Source of the DNA: a virus | Virus record (IMG/VR): IMGVR_UViG_3300020074_000141 | Span: 1 to 22,040 of that record | DNA length: 22,040 bases | Direction: 5' to 3' (one strand) | Shown here: piece by piece, positions 5,619-13,333 of the stretch | How the letters are laid out: each line of letters begins with the position of its first letter | Numbering within the stretch: the stretch's first letter is position 1 | Notes under the pieces: generated by a model | Seen by the model: only the letters and a program-made list of their open reading frames with translations | The model's database searches: none | Told to the model about the DNA's origin: nothing | Translations under genes and position numbers: made by a program

Positions 5619-6389
5619 ATGGCAAAAAAGCCCAAGAAAACAAAGTCGGCATCTTCGGAAGTAATTATTCCGCAGATGAAAACAGAAATAAAATTCAAAG
5701 AGCGTAAATTCAAATTCACTGATAAACAACAACAGCTATTAAAAATACTTTTAGGAGACGAGACCAAAATAGTCTTTGTCGCTGGACCAGCGGGAACTTC
5801 AAAGACTTTTATGGCAGTCTACGCGGCGCTCAACCTCATCAACCACAATGAAAAAGATATTATCTATATTAGAACAATCGCTGAAAGCGGTGAAAAATCT
5901 CTTGGCTCGCTGCCAGGAACAATTGGTGAAAAGTTTCAACCATACCTACTTCCTCTTGAAGACAAAGTCCAAGAAATAATTGAAGCCATTGACGCTCACC
6001 GATTAAAAGAGGCTGGTTCAATCTCTGCGACTCCCATTAATTTCCTTAGAGGTAGCACTTTAACAGATAAAATTATAATAGCAGATGAAGTGCAAAATTT
6101 TACATTCAAGGAAATCACAACCCTGCTTACCAGAATCGGGGATGGGAGTAAAATTTTCCTATGCGGAGATTTTATGCAATCAGACATCAAGGGTAAAAAT
6201 GGATTTTTCGACTTTTACAATTTATTTTCAGACGAAGATTCCGAGCGACATGGAGTTTTTTCGTTCGAGTTCACAGAGGAAGATATAAAACGCAGCGAAA
6301 TTTTAAAATTTATTATCAGAAAAATTAAAAACATCGATTACGAAGAGGGTATAAAGAAAAACAGGGTTCCTTTCGAACAATCAAATTAA
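5619..6389 (+). CDS. phoH: PhoH-like P-loop ATPase
   Basis: A 256-residue protein with the PhoH family core. Walker A is GPAGTSKT at 56-63, the family segment GSLPGTIGEKFQPYLLP is at 96-112, FLRGSTL is at 142-148, and Walker B is IIIADEVQN at 152-160. A sensor-like FLCGDFMQSD follows. The first 30 residues are lysine-rich and probably disordered. PhoH genes are common in marine and freshwater phages; the family is thought to have RNA-related ATPase or helicase activity, but its phage role is unsettled. It starts 4 bases after the previous gene without an SD, so it is probably translated by coupling. It is unusual but not unique to find it beside packaging genes rather than in a metabolic block. 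Confidence 0.92.
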   Translation: MAKKPKKTKSASSEVIIPQMKTEIKFKERKFKFTDKQQQLLKILLGDETKIVFVAGPAGTSKTFMAVYAALNLINHNEKDIIYIRTIAESGEKSLGSLPGTIGEKFQPYLLPLEDKVQEIIEAIDAHRLKEAGSISATPINFLRGSTLTDKIIIADEVQNFTFKEITTLLTRIGDGSKIFLCGDFMQSDIKGKNGFFDFYNLFSDEDSERHGVFSFEFTEEDIKRSEILKFIIRKIKNIDYEEGIKKNRVPFEQSN

Positions 6390-6465
6390 TAAATTGAAAT
6401 TCAACGATATACAAATACAATATTGGTAAAGCTAGAAAATCTCAACAGTAAACTTATAAATTAAT

Positions 6466-6837
6466 ATGGCAAGCGCTTTCTGTCCAAATTGCGGCGCGAA
6501 ACACGAATATAGCGGCTTCGCCCCAAACTTTTGTTCAAAATGCGGTTCTCCTATGAACGGCAAGGCTTCATCGCAAGTACAAAAAAAGCCAAGTAGAAAT
6601 ACACATCAAGATGATATAGAAGAAGATTCGGAAGATAATACAAATATCAACGAACTCCCTCACATAGATAATCTTGATGTCGAGATTGAAATGGAGGGCG
6701 GATTCAGAGCTTTTAATTTAGAAGATTTATCGCGGAACCCTCAAGCTGGAGTAAGGAAATTTACTCCAAAAAGAGTTGGTGGGATAGATAGCTTATCTCC
6801 TACCAAATATGGAACTACAAAAGTCAGACAAGATTAA
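6466..6837 (+). CDS. N-terminal zinc-ribbon protein
   Basis: A 123-residue protein with a zinc ribbon at residues 6-26 (C6, C9, C23, C26; CPNCG...CSKCG), an acidic disordered middle (DDIEEDSEDNTNINELP) and a C-terminal segment ending in PTKYGTTKVRQD. The single ribbon plus an acidic linker is typical of adaptor or transcription-associated proteins. It overlaps the sigma factor gene by 29 bases, so the two are co-expressed and might work together. TATAAATT at 6455-6462 precedes the ATG by only 3 bases and is not counted as a promoter. Function is not known. Confidence 0.72.
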   Translation: MASAFCPNCGAKHEYSGFAPNFCSKCGSPMNGKASSQVQKKPSRNTHQDDIEEDSEDNTNINELPHIDNLDVEIEMEGGFRAFNLEDLSRNPQAGVRKFTPKRVGGIDSLSPTKYGTTKVRQD

Positions 6838-7513
6838 ATACGAAGATAAGCAAGACGTAGTTGATAAAATCATAGAAAAGCACAGGTATATCTGGCAACT
6901 TAAAGCCGTTGCTTGGATGGATTACGAAGATGTCGCGCAAATAATTCGTTTCCATATTTTCAAAAAATGGGAGATGTGGAAACAAGATCGTCCACTTGAG
7001 CCTTGGATTGCGCGCATCACCGTCAATCAAATTAAAAATCTTTTACGAAATAATTATTCAAATTATGTTCGTCCATGTTTATCTTGTAAGTTCAATTTGG
7101 GTAATCACCCCCCAGCTTGCTCTATCACACCAAGCGGTAAACAATGTTCAGAATGCCAATTGTATAGAAAATGGGAGAAAACAAAGAAAGCCGCATATGA
7201 TGTTAAACTTTCCGTCTCTATAGAAAATCATTTTGAATCTATCCAAGAGATGAGAGATTTAAATTTTAATATTATAGGTAGCGCGGCAAGACTTCACGAA
7301 GAAATGAAGCATCGTTTAGCGCCTAAACAATATAAGGTTTATTCTAGGCTTTACATTGATGGGATAGATGAAGAAAAAGTTGCGATAGAAATGGGATACA
7401 AAACAAATGAAAAGGGCAAGAAAGCTGGGTATAAGCAGATCAAAAATCTTAAAAAAATATTTAAACAAGTCGCAATTAAAATTTTACAAAACGAGGATAT
7501 TTTAGGTGGTTAA
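6809..7513 (+). CDS. Phage RNA polymerase sigma factor with zinc-binding insert
   Basis: A 234-residue protein with the two-domain plan of small sigma factors. Residues about 36-82 (WMDYEDVAQIIRFHIF...PLEPWIARITVNQIKNLLR) match region 2, where YEDVAQ and the PWI-RI-N-IKNLLR helix correspond to the core-binding and -10 recognition parts. Residues about 170-222 (LAPKQYKVYSRLYIDGIDEEKVAIEMGY...) match region 4 with its helix-turn-helix. Between them lies a cysteine cluster (C90, C93, C104, C113, C116) suggesting a zinc-binding insert. In T4-type phages gp55 directs host polymerase to late promoters; this protein is the natural candidate to read the GTGTAAAT elements, which is inference. It overlaps its neighbours on both sides. 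Confidence 0.72.
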   Translation: MELQKSDKIKYEDKQDVVDKIIEKHRYIWQLKAVAWMDYEDVAQIIRFHIFKKWEMWKQDRPLEPWIARITVNQIKNLLRNNYSNYVRPCLSCKFNLGNHPPACSITPSGKQCSECQLYRKWEKTKKAAYDVKLSVSIENHFESIQEMRDLNFNIIGSAARLHEEMKHRLAPKQYKVYSRLYIDGIDEEKVAIEMGYKTNEKGKKAGYKQIKNLKKIFKQVAIKILQNEDILGG

Positions 7514-8570
7514 TAATAAAATAAGCTTTTCAGAAGAAGACAAAAAGAAAATATTGGAAATATCAAAAGAGTTTCCAGATTTAAATAGTATTACGCGCAA
7601 ATTTTTTAATGACGAAAGTCTAGACGGGCGCACAAAACAAGGCATTGCGATAAGGTCTCTTTTAGCTTCTAATAAAATACAATATAAAACGTCAAAGTAC
7701 GAAAAGGTTGGAGATCTGCACCTTACCCCAGAACAGGAACAGTTTATAGAAGAGCAAGCCAATAATGGCATTTCTAGCCTGAGAATTGCTGAACTTCTTT
7801 ATTCAGATAGGCCAATATCAACAATGGGTTTGGAGCATAGAACTGTTGCCGCTCATATTAGAAATTCTGGCTGCGAAAACAATGGGGTATCTGACGACGC
7901 CATTTTTGTTAAATACCAAACGCCGCGATCAATAGAAAGAGTTATTAACCGAATTAATGAGGCAACTGGAGAAAAAATAGATAAAGATAAACTGACCAGA
8001 CATCACAAAATGTGTGCGGAAAAACTTTCTATTAATCTGGGGAATTCTAGATTTCAAAAGATTATAAATTGCTATACCGCAGAAGATGACAGGAATATTT
8101 TTGAGCAAGAATTTATCCGCATGACATGGGACAAGCCTGATTTGACTGCTGATGAAGTTAATTTGTATATGAACGTTTGCAAAGAGATTATCAATCTAGA
8201 AACTATCTCTCGACACTTGGACAAACTTAACAAAATGTTTGAAGAGACGCAAGAGCAGAATGAAATGAGTATTCGTTTGGCCGAAATTATAAAAGCCAAA
8301 AGCAGTGAATATCATCAATGCGAAGGCCGAGTAGAAAGCTTAATTAAAAAATTACAAGGAGACAGGCGCGAGAGAATTTCTTCCAAACAAAAAGAAAACG
8401 CCTCTATTCTTTCTATCGTTCAACTTTTTCAAGACGAAGAAGAGCGAGCAAATATGATTAAAATTGCAGAAATGCAAAAGTCTTTAGTTATCGATGAAGC
8501 TAAAAAAATGGAGACTATGGTAGAATGGAAAGCTCGTATATTAGGAATATCATTAGACGATGCAACCTAA
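7506..8570 (+). CDS. Helix-turn-helix protein, candidate small terminase subunit
   Basis: A 354-residue helical protein starting with GTG at 7506, inside the end of the sigma gene (8-base overlap). Residues about 73-120 (LTPEQEQFIEEQANNGISSLRIAELL...HRTVAAHIRN) look like a helix-turn-helix DNA-binding domain. A long helical part follows, with probable coiled coil between about 230 and 300. The C-terminal end (ETMVEWKARILGISLDD) overlaps the next gene by 11 bases. DNA-binding plus oligomerising helices, two genes before the large terminase, suit a small terminase subunit, but the protein is larger than usual and the sequence is not diagnostic. A transcription regulator is the alternative. Confidence 0.5.
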   Translation: MVNNKISFSEEDKKKILEISKEFPDLNSITRKFFNDESLDGRTKQGIAIRSLLASNKIQYKTSKYEKVGDLHLTPEQEQFIEEQANNGISSLRIAELLYSDRPISTMGLEHRTVAAHIRNSGCENNGVSDDAIFVKYQTPRSIERVINRINEATGEKIDKDKLTRHHKMCAEKLSINLGNSRFQKIINCYTAEDDRNIFEQEFIRMTWDKPDLTADEVNLYMNVCKEIINLETISRHLDKLNKMFEETQEQNEMSIRLAEIIKAKSSEYHQCEGRVESLIKKLQGDRRERISSKQKENASILSIVQLFQDEEERANMIKIAEMQKSLVIDEAKKMETMVEWKARILGISLDDAT

Positions 8571-9537
8571 CGACTCTAACTGCTGCAAAATTTGCCGCAG
8601 TTCCTTTTCTTCAGAAAGGAGTCTCCACGCGCATTTAAAAAAGCACAAGATTACTATTAATGAGTATTACGCTACTCATTACCCAAGAAAAAATCTTTTA
8701 ACAGGGACTTATTTGCAGTTTAAAGACAAAGAGTCATATTTCGAAAAAGATTTCGAAAATAGAGAGCAGCTTTTAAGGTGGTGTGAAATAGAATCTCCAG
8801 AAAAGGTAAGAGAGCAGATTAAAAAAATGCTAGTGTATAGGGTGCAGAGTAAAGATTTAAAATATGCACCATGTCATTTAGAGTTGGAAACTAGTGATAT
8901 GCCAACTATTGATCTTTATAAAAAATATTTTGGTTCATATTCTGCAATATGCGACGAGATCAAAATTGAGACTATGTTTAGAAAAAGTTTGCCTAAAAAA
9001 TTTCGCGAAGACTTTTCTGACGTTGAAATTTTTGTTGATACAAGAGAGCAGCAGCCCTTGAGTTTCAAAAGAGAGAGACAGGTTAAATTAGATTTTGGTG
9101 ACTATACCGCTGGTGGGGCCAACTATACAAAAACTTTTGTTGATAGAAAGTCTGAATCTGATTTTAAAGGAACTTTAGTTGGAGATAACTTGAATAGATT
9201 TAGGCGAGAGCTACAAAGATGCAAGGAAATGGAATGTTATTTGTTTATAGTTGTCGAATCTACTTTAGAACGTATAAAGAGTAATAACGACTTTACTCCT
9301 CATAAGGCGAATTTGAAATTCATATACCACAACATGAGATTGCTGCAACATGAGTTTGCGGGATATTGCCAATTTATATTTTCAGGTAATAGAACTAATA
9401 GTGAAATTCTAATTCCCAAGTTGACTGCAATCGGCAGTCTTCTTTGGGGCGTGGACGTTCAATATTTTCTAGACAAGGATTTATTATGGCTTGGATCGAA
9501 GGAAATCAAAAAAGAAACGGCTTATTCCGTAACGTAA
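8560..9537 (+). CDS. C2H2 zinc finger-ERCC4 nuclease fusion
   Basis: A 325-residue protein. Residues 9-29 form a canonical C2H2 finger (C9-x2-C12-x12-H25-x3-H29) followed by KITINEYY, as in MucR-like and phage fingers. Residues about 154-260 carry the ERCC4/XPF nuclease motif: VDTREQQP (159-166), GDY (180-182) and VDRKSESD (194-201), the equivalent of the catalytic GDx(n)ERKxxxD, with RFRREL downstream. ERCC4 nucleases cut branched or structured DNA near single/double-strand junctions. Placement directly before the large terminase, with overlap, suggests a role in trimming replication intermediates before packaging or in recombination. The D-R-K variant of the usual ERK is noteworthy. Domain calls are firm; the role is inference. 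Confidence 0.82.
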   Translation: MQPNDSNCCKICRSSFSSERSLHAHLKKHKITINEYYATHYPRKNLLTGTYLQFKDKESYFEKDFENREQLLRWCEIESPEKVREQIKKMLVYRVQSKDLKYAPCHLELETSDMPTIDLYKKYFGSYSAICDEIKIETMFRKSLPKKFREDFSDVEIFVDTREQQPLSFKRERQVKLDFGDYTAGGANYTKTFVDRKSESDFKGTLVGDNLNRFRRELQRCKEMECYLFIVVESTLERIKSNNDFTPHKANLKFIYHNMRLLQHEFAGYCQFIFSGNRTNSEILIPKLTAIGSLLWGVDVQYFLDKDLLWLGSKEIKKETAYSVT

Positions 9538-11354
9538 ATCAAGAAATTCTTAATAAGCGAGGATTTCTTGAAGAAAGAGAGGCCAAAATTCTTCTCTACA
9601 AATTCTTGCGTTCAAATATTTCATTTTCTTCGGAGATTATTTGCGGCGTCAAACTTTTTCCATTTCAACACATGGCAATTAAAACCATGTTTGAAACAGA
9701 TTATTCTATGATGGTATGGAGTCGTGGATTATCAAAGAGCTTTACCTGTGCAGTGTTCGCTTCTTTGGATGCGATATTAAATCAAGGCGTACACATTGGC
9801 ATTGTTAGTAAAACATTCCGTCAAGCAAAGATGATTTTCCGAAAGATAGAAGAGATCGCTGAAAAGCCTAACGCGGTATTTTTAAAACAATGTATCACCA
9901 AAGTATCCAAAAGCTCTGATGAATGGACAATGGATATTGGGCGCAGCAAAATTACTTGTTTACCTTTGGGTGATGGTGAAAAGCTTCGTGGCTTTCGTTT
10001 TCACCGTATGATGATTGATGAATTTTTACTAATGCCAGATCGTATTTTCAATGAAGTTATCATCCCGTTTCTTTCTGTTGTTCAAAATCCGACCGAAAGA
10101 AAACAAGTTTATGATTTAGAGACCGAGCTTATAAAACGCGGAGAATTAAAAGAAGAGAACAGATTTATTTGGCCTAATAATAAAATCGTCGTTCTTTCGT
10201 CTGCGTCTTATCAGTTTGAATATATGTATAAATTATACAAGCAGTACGAGGATTTGATAATGGTCCCCGAAAAGAATGCTAAAGCTTCTGCTAGTAGAGC
10301 AATTTTACATTTTTCTTACGATGTAGCTCCTAACGGTTTATACGATGAGAGCTTACTAACTCAAGCTAAAGCAACGATGTCCGAATCGCAATTTAAAAGA
10401 GAATTTGGCTCACAGTTTGTTGATGATTCGTCTGGTTATTTTAAACTTAGTAAAATGCACGAATGCACAATCAAAGCTGGTGAAGGACAGTCAATTGAAG
10501 TCGCTGGCGAAAAAAATGCCGAATATATTTTAAGCTTTGACCCATCGTGGGCAGAAAATGAATCTTCTGACGACTTTGCCATGAATATAATAAAAATTGA
10601 TAAAGCGGCTCGAAAGGGAATTCTTGTTCATAACTATGCGCTTTCAGGAACAAATTTGAGAAAACATATTGAATATCTTTATTATTTATTTAATCACTTT
10701 AATATTGTTGCAATGTGTGGTGACTATAATGGTGGATTACAATTTATAAACGCCGCAAACGAAAGCGAATTATTTAAAAATAGTAAAATTGAAATTAAGA
10801 TATATGAAGCTGATTTTGATACGCCAGAAATTTATCAAGATGAGTTAAGAAAAGCAAGAAATGCATATAACAAAAGCGCAAATAAAATTTGTTACTTGCG
10901 GATACCAACAAGTTCATGGATTAGATATGCTAATGAGCTGCTGCAATCAAACTTCGACCATAGGAAAATTCTTTTTGGAGCAGAAGCGGTCGATAATGAT
11001 TTTACCACCCAAAAAAATAAAACTATCCCAATTAAAAGTTTAAAATTTATTCGAGACCAAGAAGATAGCCAAAGTATTGAAGCCAAAATGGTCGATTTTG
11101 TTGACCATCAGGCTGATATGATAGAATTGGTAAAAGCGCAATGCTCTCTTATAATGCCTACAACAACGGCTAATGGACACCAGAGTTTTGATTTGCCGCC
11201 AGAGTTAAAAAAACAAAGCGGAGCAGAAAAAACGAGAAAAGACTCTTACTCCTGTTTGGTTTTAGGTAATTGGATGACTAAAGTATATTTTGATATGATA
11301 GATGTGAAAGTCGAAAAAAGTACTTCTACATTTGCCCCGTTTTTCGCTCGGTAA
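9486..11354 (+). CDS. terL: Terminase large subunit
   Basis: The 622-residue packaging motor ATPase and nuclease. FPFQHMAIK (58-66) precedes a Walker A-like SRGLSKS (79-85); VSKT at 108-110 follows, and Walker B is MMIDEF (175-180). The C-terminal part is the RNase H-like nuclease, with a first acidic strand YILSFDPS (D352) and later GDYNGG. The start at 9486 is chosen because AAGGA at 9475-9479 lies 6 bases upstream; an in-frame TTG at 9444 would add 14 residues inside the previous gene and has no such support. It pumps DNA through the portal encoded next. The phage-type Walker A lacks the common GxxGxGK pattern, as in many terminases. Confidence 0.92.
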   Translation: MAWIEGNQKRNGLFRNVNQEILNKRGFLEEREAKILLYKFLRSNISFSSEIICGVKLFPFQHMAIKTMFETDYSMMVWSRGLSKSFTCAVFASLDAILNQGVHIGIVSKTFRQAKMIFRKIEEIAEKPNAVFLKQCITKVSKSSDEWTMDIGRSKITCLPLGDGEKLRGFRFHRMMIDEFLLMPDRIFNEVIIPFLSVVQNPTERKQVYDLETELIKRGELKEENRFIWPNNKIVVLSSASYQFEYMYKLYKQYEDLIMVPEKNAKASASRAILHFSYDVAPNGLYDESLLTQAKATMSESQFKREFGSQFVDDSSGYFKLSKMHECTIKAGEGQSIEVAGEKNAEYILSFDPSWAENESSDDFAMNIIKIDKAARKGILVHNYALSGTNLRKHIEYLYYLFNHFNIVAMCGDYNGGLQFINAANESELFKNSKIEIKIYEADFDTPEIYQDELRKARNAYNKSANKICYLRIPTSSWIRYANELLQSNFDHRKILFGAEAVDNDFTTQKNKTIPIKSLKFIRDQEDSQSIEAKMVDFVDHQADMIELVKAQCSLIMPTTTANGHQSFDLPPELKKQSGAEKTRKDSYSCLVLGNWMTKVYFDMIDVKVEKSTSTFAPFFAR

Positions 11355-11395
11355 AAGTTATTGAAAGTACTTTTGATACTTTTAGTGTAACTTTT
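11353..11395. repeat. Stem-loop and ACTTTT repeats between terminase and portal
   Basis: AAAAGTTA (11353-11360) and TAACTTTT (11388-11395) form 8-base inverted arms. Between them AAAGTACTTT (11364-11373) is itself palindromic, and ACTTTT occurs three times (11369, 11378, 11390). The first arm includes part of the terminase stop codon, and the last overlaps the late-motif variant. It could be a weak terminator or a regulator-binding site. Confidence 0.45.
11385..11392 (+). promoter_or_regulatory. Putative late promoter motif, variant GTGTAACT (copy 2)
   Basis: GTGTAACT differs by one base from the exact motif and lies 15 bases before the portal ATG at 11408. As with the other copies there is no convincing -35. 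It overlaps an inverted repeat. It is the weakest of the five sites. Confidence 0.4.
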
Positions 11396-11407
11396 AATAT
11401 AAGAAAA

Positions 11408-13330
11408 ATGGCACGCCAATATAATAAAAAATCTGATTATTGGACTAAATTTAATAAAGTCGAGACTGTTCAAGTTTCTCAAGCTTCTTATGAGCCGAAA
11501 CTTATGGGAGAGTCTTTCTACAAAGAAATATCTCAGGCTTCATACGCAAGGACGAAAGACAACCAGTCTTCAACAAAAACAAAAGTTCCGAGAAATGGAA
11601 GAGATGTTAATATTGGTAGATATTCGCTTTTAAGTCAAGGACTTTTGCCTTATGAATATACAAAAGATGGAGTAGATATAAGAGACGCAATTATGCTTTG
11701 TCAAAAAGCATATGCTAATGTCGCGATAGTCAGAAACACTATAGATATAGCTACTGAATTCGCGAATACCGATGTTTATCTTGAAGGGGGGACTGAAAGA
11801 AGCAGGGAGTTTTTCCAAAAATGGTTTAATAAAATCAAGCTTTGGAAATTAAAAGATCAATATTTTCGCGAATATTATCGTAGTGGAAATATTTTTCTCT
11901 ATAGAATCGACGGTAAATTTAATGCAGAGGATTTTAAACTACTTTCTGGTTTAAGTGAAAACGGCATAAAAAACAACAAAGTTCCTCTTCGTTATATTTT
12001 AATTAATCCATACGACATTGTCGCGAAGATTTCTAGTTCGTTTGCGGAAGCGGTTTACGAAAAAATTCTTTCCGAATATGAACTCGAACGTCTAAAAAAT
12101 CCCAAAGATGATACTGATGTCGAACTTCTTAATGGATTTGATCCAGAGGTTCAAAAACAAATCAAAGGTAAACAGTATTTCAGAGATGGTTTGAAAATGA
12201 AACTTGACCCAAAATATTTACTTTATTCTTTTTATAAAAAACAAGATTATGAGCCATTTGCGGTTCCTTTCTCTTATCCTGTTCTTGAAGATATTAACGC
12301 AAAAATCGAATTAAAACGCATCGATCAAGCTATTGCTCGTACTGTGGAAAACGTAATTTTGTTAATTACGATGGGAGCAGAACCAGACAAGGGTGGAATT
12401 AATCCCGCCAACATGACAGCTATGCAAAACTTATTTATGAACGAAAGCGTTGGTCGCGTTCTTGTTTCCGATTATACAACAAAGGCTGATTTCATAATTC
12501 CTGATCTAAAAAAAGTTATCGGTAAAGAAAAATATGAAGTTTTAAACGAAGACATTAAGGAAGGTTTGATGAACGTTATGCTTGGTAATGAGAAATATAA
12601 CGGTCAAAGCGCGAAAATTAGCTTTTTTATGGAGCGCTTGAAAGAAGCTAGAAATGCTTTTCTAAATGATGTTCTTCAGCCAGAAATTATTCGCATTTCA
12701 AAAGATTTGGGGTTTCGCACTTGGCCTATGGCGAAATTTACTGAGATTGACTTAAAAGATGAAACCCAGTACATGAGGACTATTAGCCGTTTAATGGAAA
12801 TTGGCATTCTTACTCCAGAACAAGGCATTGAATCAATTAGTAATGGTAAGCTTCCAAATCCAAATGATCTTGCTCCCGCGCAAGAAAAGTTTGTTTCAGA
12901 TAGGGAGAAAGGGTATTACAATCCAATTATAGGCGGGGTTCCAATGATTCAAGACACAGCACCGACTCCAACCGCGATACCAAAAGAGTCTGGTGCTGGA
13001 AGACCAATTGGGACAACAGCCTCAAGAAAAGATATTCAAACAACTGTTTATGAAATTGATGCCTTTATGAAAGCTGCGGAAGACTTTACCGCAAAGAAAT
13101 TTGGAGTAGCGTCTTTAAATTCAGATCAGCAATCAAACGTGATAACACTTTGTAAAAAAGTTATCGCGTCAAGTTTAAGAGAAGATTGGGTTTCAAACGT
13201 GCAAAAATGCATAGGTAATGTCGATGAAATAGAAAAACTTCACCCTATGCAATCTGTTCTTGATAAGGCTGATGAATTTTTACTTGATGAATATTCTGCG
13301 GCTATTTTATATCATTCTGCTGTAAAATAA
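11408..13330 (+). CDS. Portal protein
   Basis: A 640-residue protein immediately after the large terminase. Residues about 90-190 have the portal wing and crown pattern (YANVAIVRNTIDIATEFANTDVYLEGG, then WFNKIKLWKLKDQYFREYYRSGNIFLYR), and about 310-440 the clip and stem region (ELKRIDQAIARTVENVILLITMG, then EKYNGQSAKISFFMERLKEAR). The dodecameric portal forms the DNA channel and binds terminase. The C-terminal 120 or so residues follow a proline-rich linker (DTAPTPTAIP near 515) and look like a separate helical domain (VYEIDAFMKAAEDFTAKKFGV...), which is longer than a minimal portal. It is followed after 3 bases by the protease-scaffold gene. Confidence 0.88.
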   Translation: MARQYNKKSDYWTKFNKVETVQVSQASYEPKLMGESFYKEISQASYARTKDNQSSTKTKVPRNGRDVNIGRYSLLSQGLLPYEYTKDGVDIRDAIMLCQKAYANVAIVRNTIDIATEFANTDVYLEGGTERSREFFQKWFNKIKLWKLKDQYFREYYRSGNIFLYRIDGKFNAEDFKLLSGLSENGIKNNKVPLRYILINPYDIVAKISSSFAEAVYEKILSEYELERLKNPKDDTDVELLNGFDPEVQKQIKGKQYFRDGLKMKLDPKYLLYSFYKKQDYEPFAVPFSYPVLEDINAKIELKRIDQAIARTVENVILLITMGAEPDKGGINPANMTAMQNLFMNESVGRVLVSDYTTKADFIIPDLKKVIGKEKYEVLNEDIKEGLMNVMLGNEKYNGQSAKISFFMERLKEARNAFLNDVLQPEIIRISKDLGFRTWPMAKFTEIDLKDETQYMRTISRLMEIGILTPEQGIESISNGKLPNPNDLAPAQEKFVSDREKGYYNPIIGGVPMIQDTAPTPTAIPKESGAGRPIGTTASRKDIQTTVYEIDAFMKAAEDFTAKKFGVASLNSDQQSNVITLCKKVIASSLREDWVSNVQKCIGNVDEIEKLHPMQSVLDKADEFLLDEYSAAILYHSAVK

Positions 13331-13333
13331 AAC

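Noticed and set aside
6455-6462. TATAAATT before the zinc-ribbon gene as a T4-like late promoter
   Set aside because: It is only 3 bases from the ATG, so transcription would start inside the gene, and it differs from the GTGTAAAT set.
9444-9485. TTG start adding 14 residues to the large terminase
   Set aside because: It lies deep inside the preceding nuclease gene; the ATG at 9486 has AAGGA 6 bases upstream.
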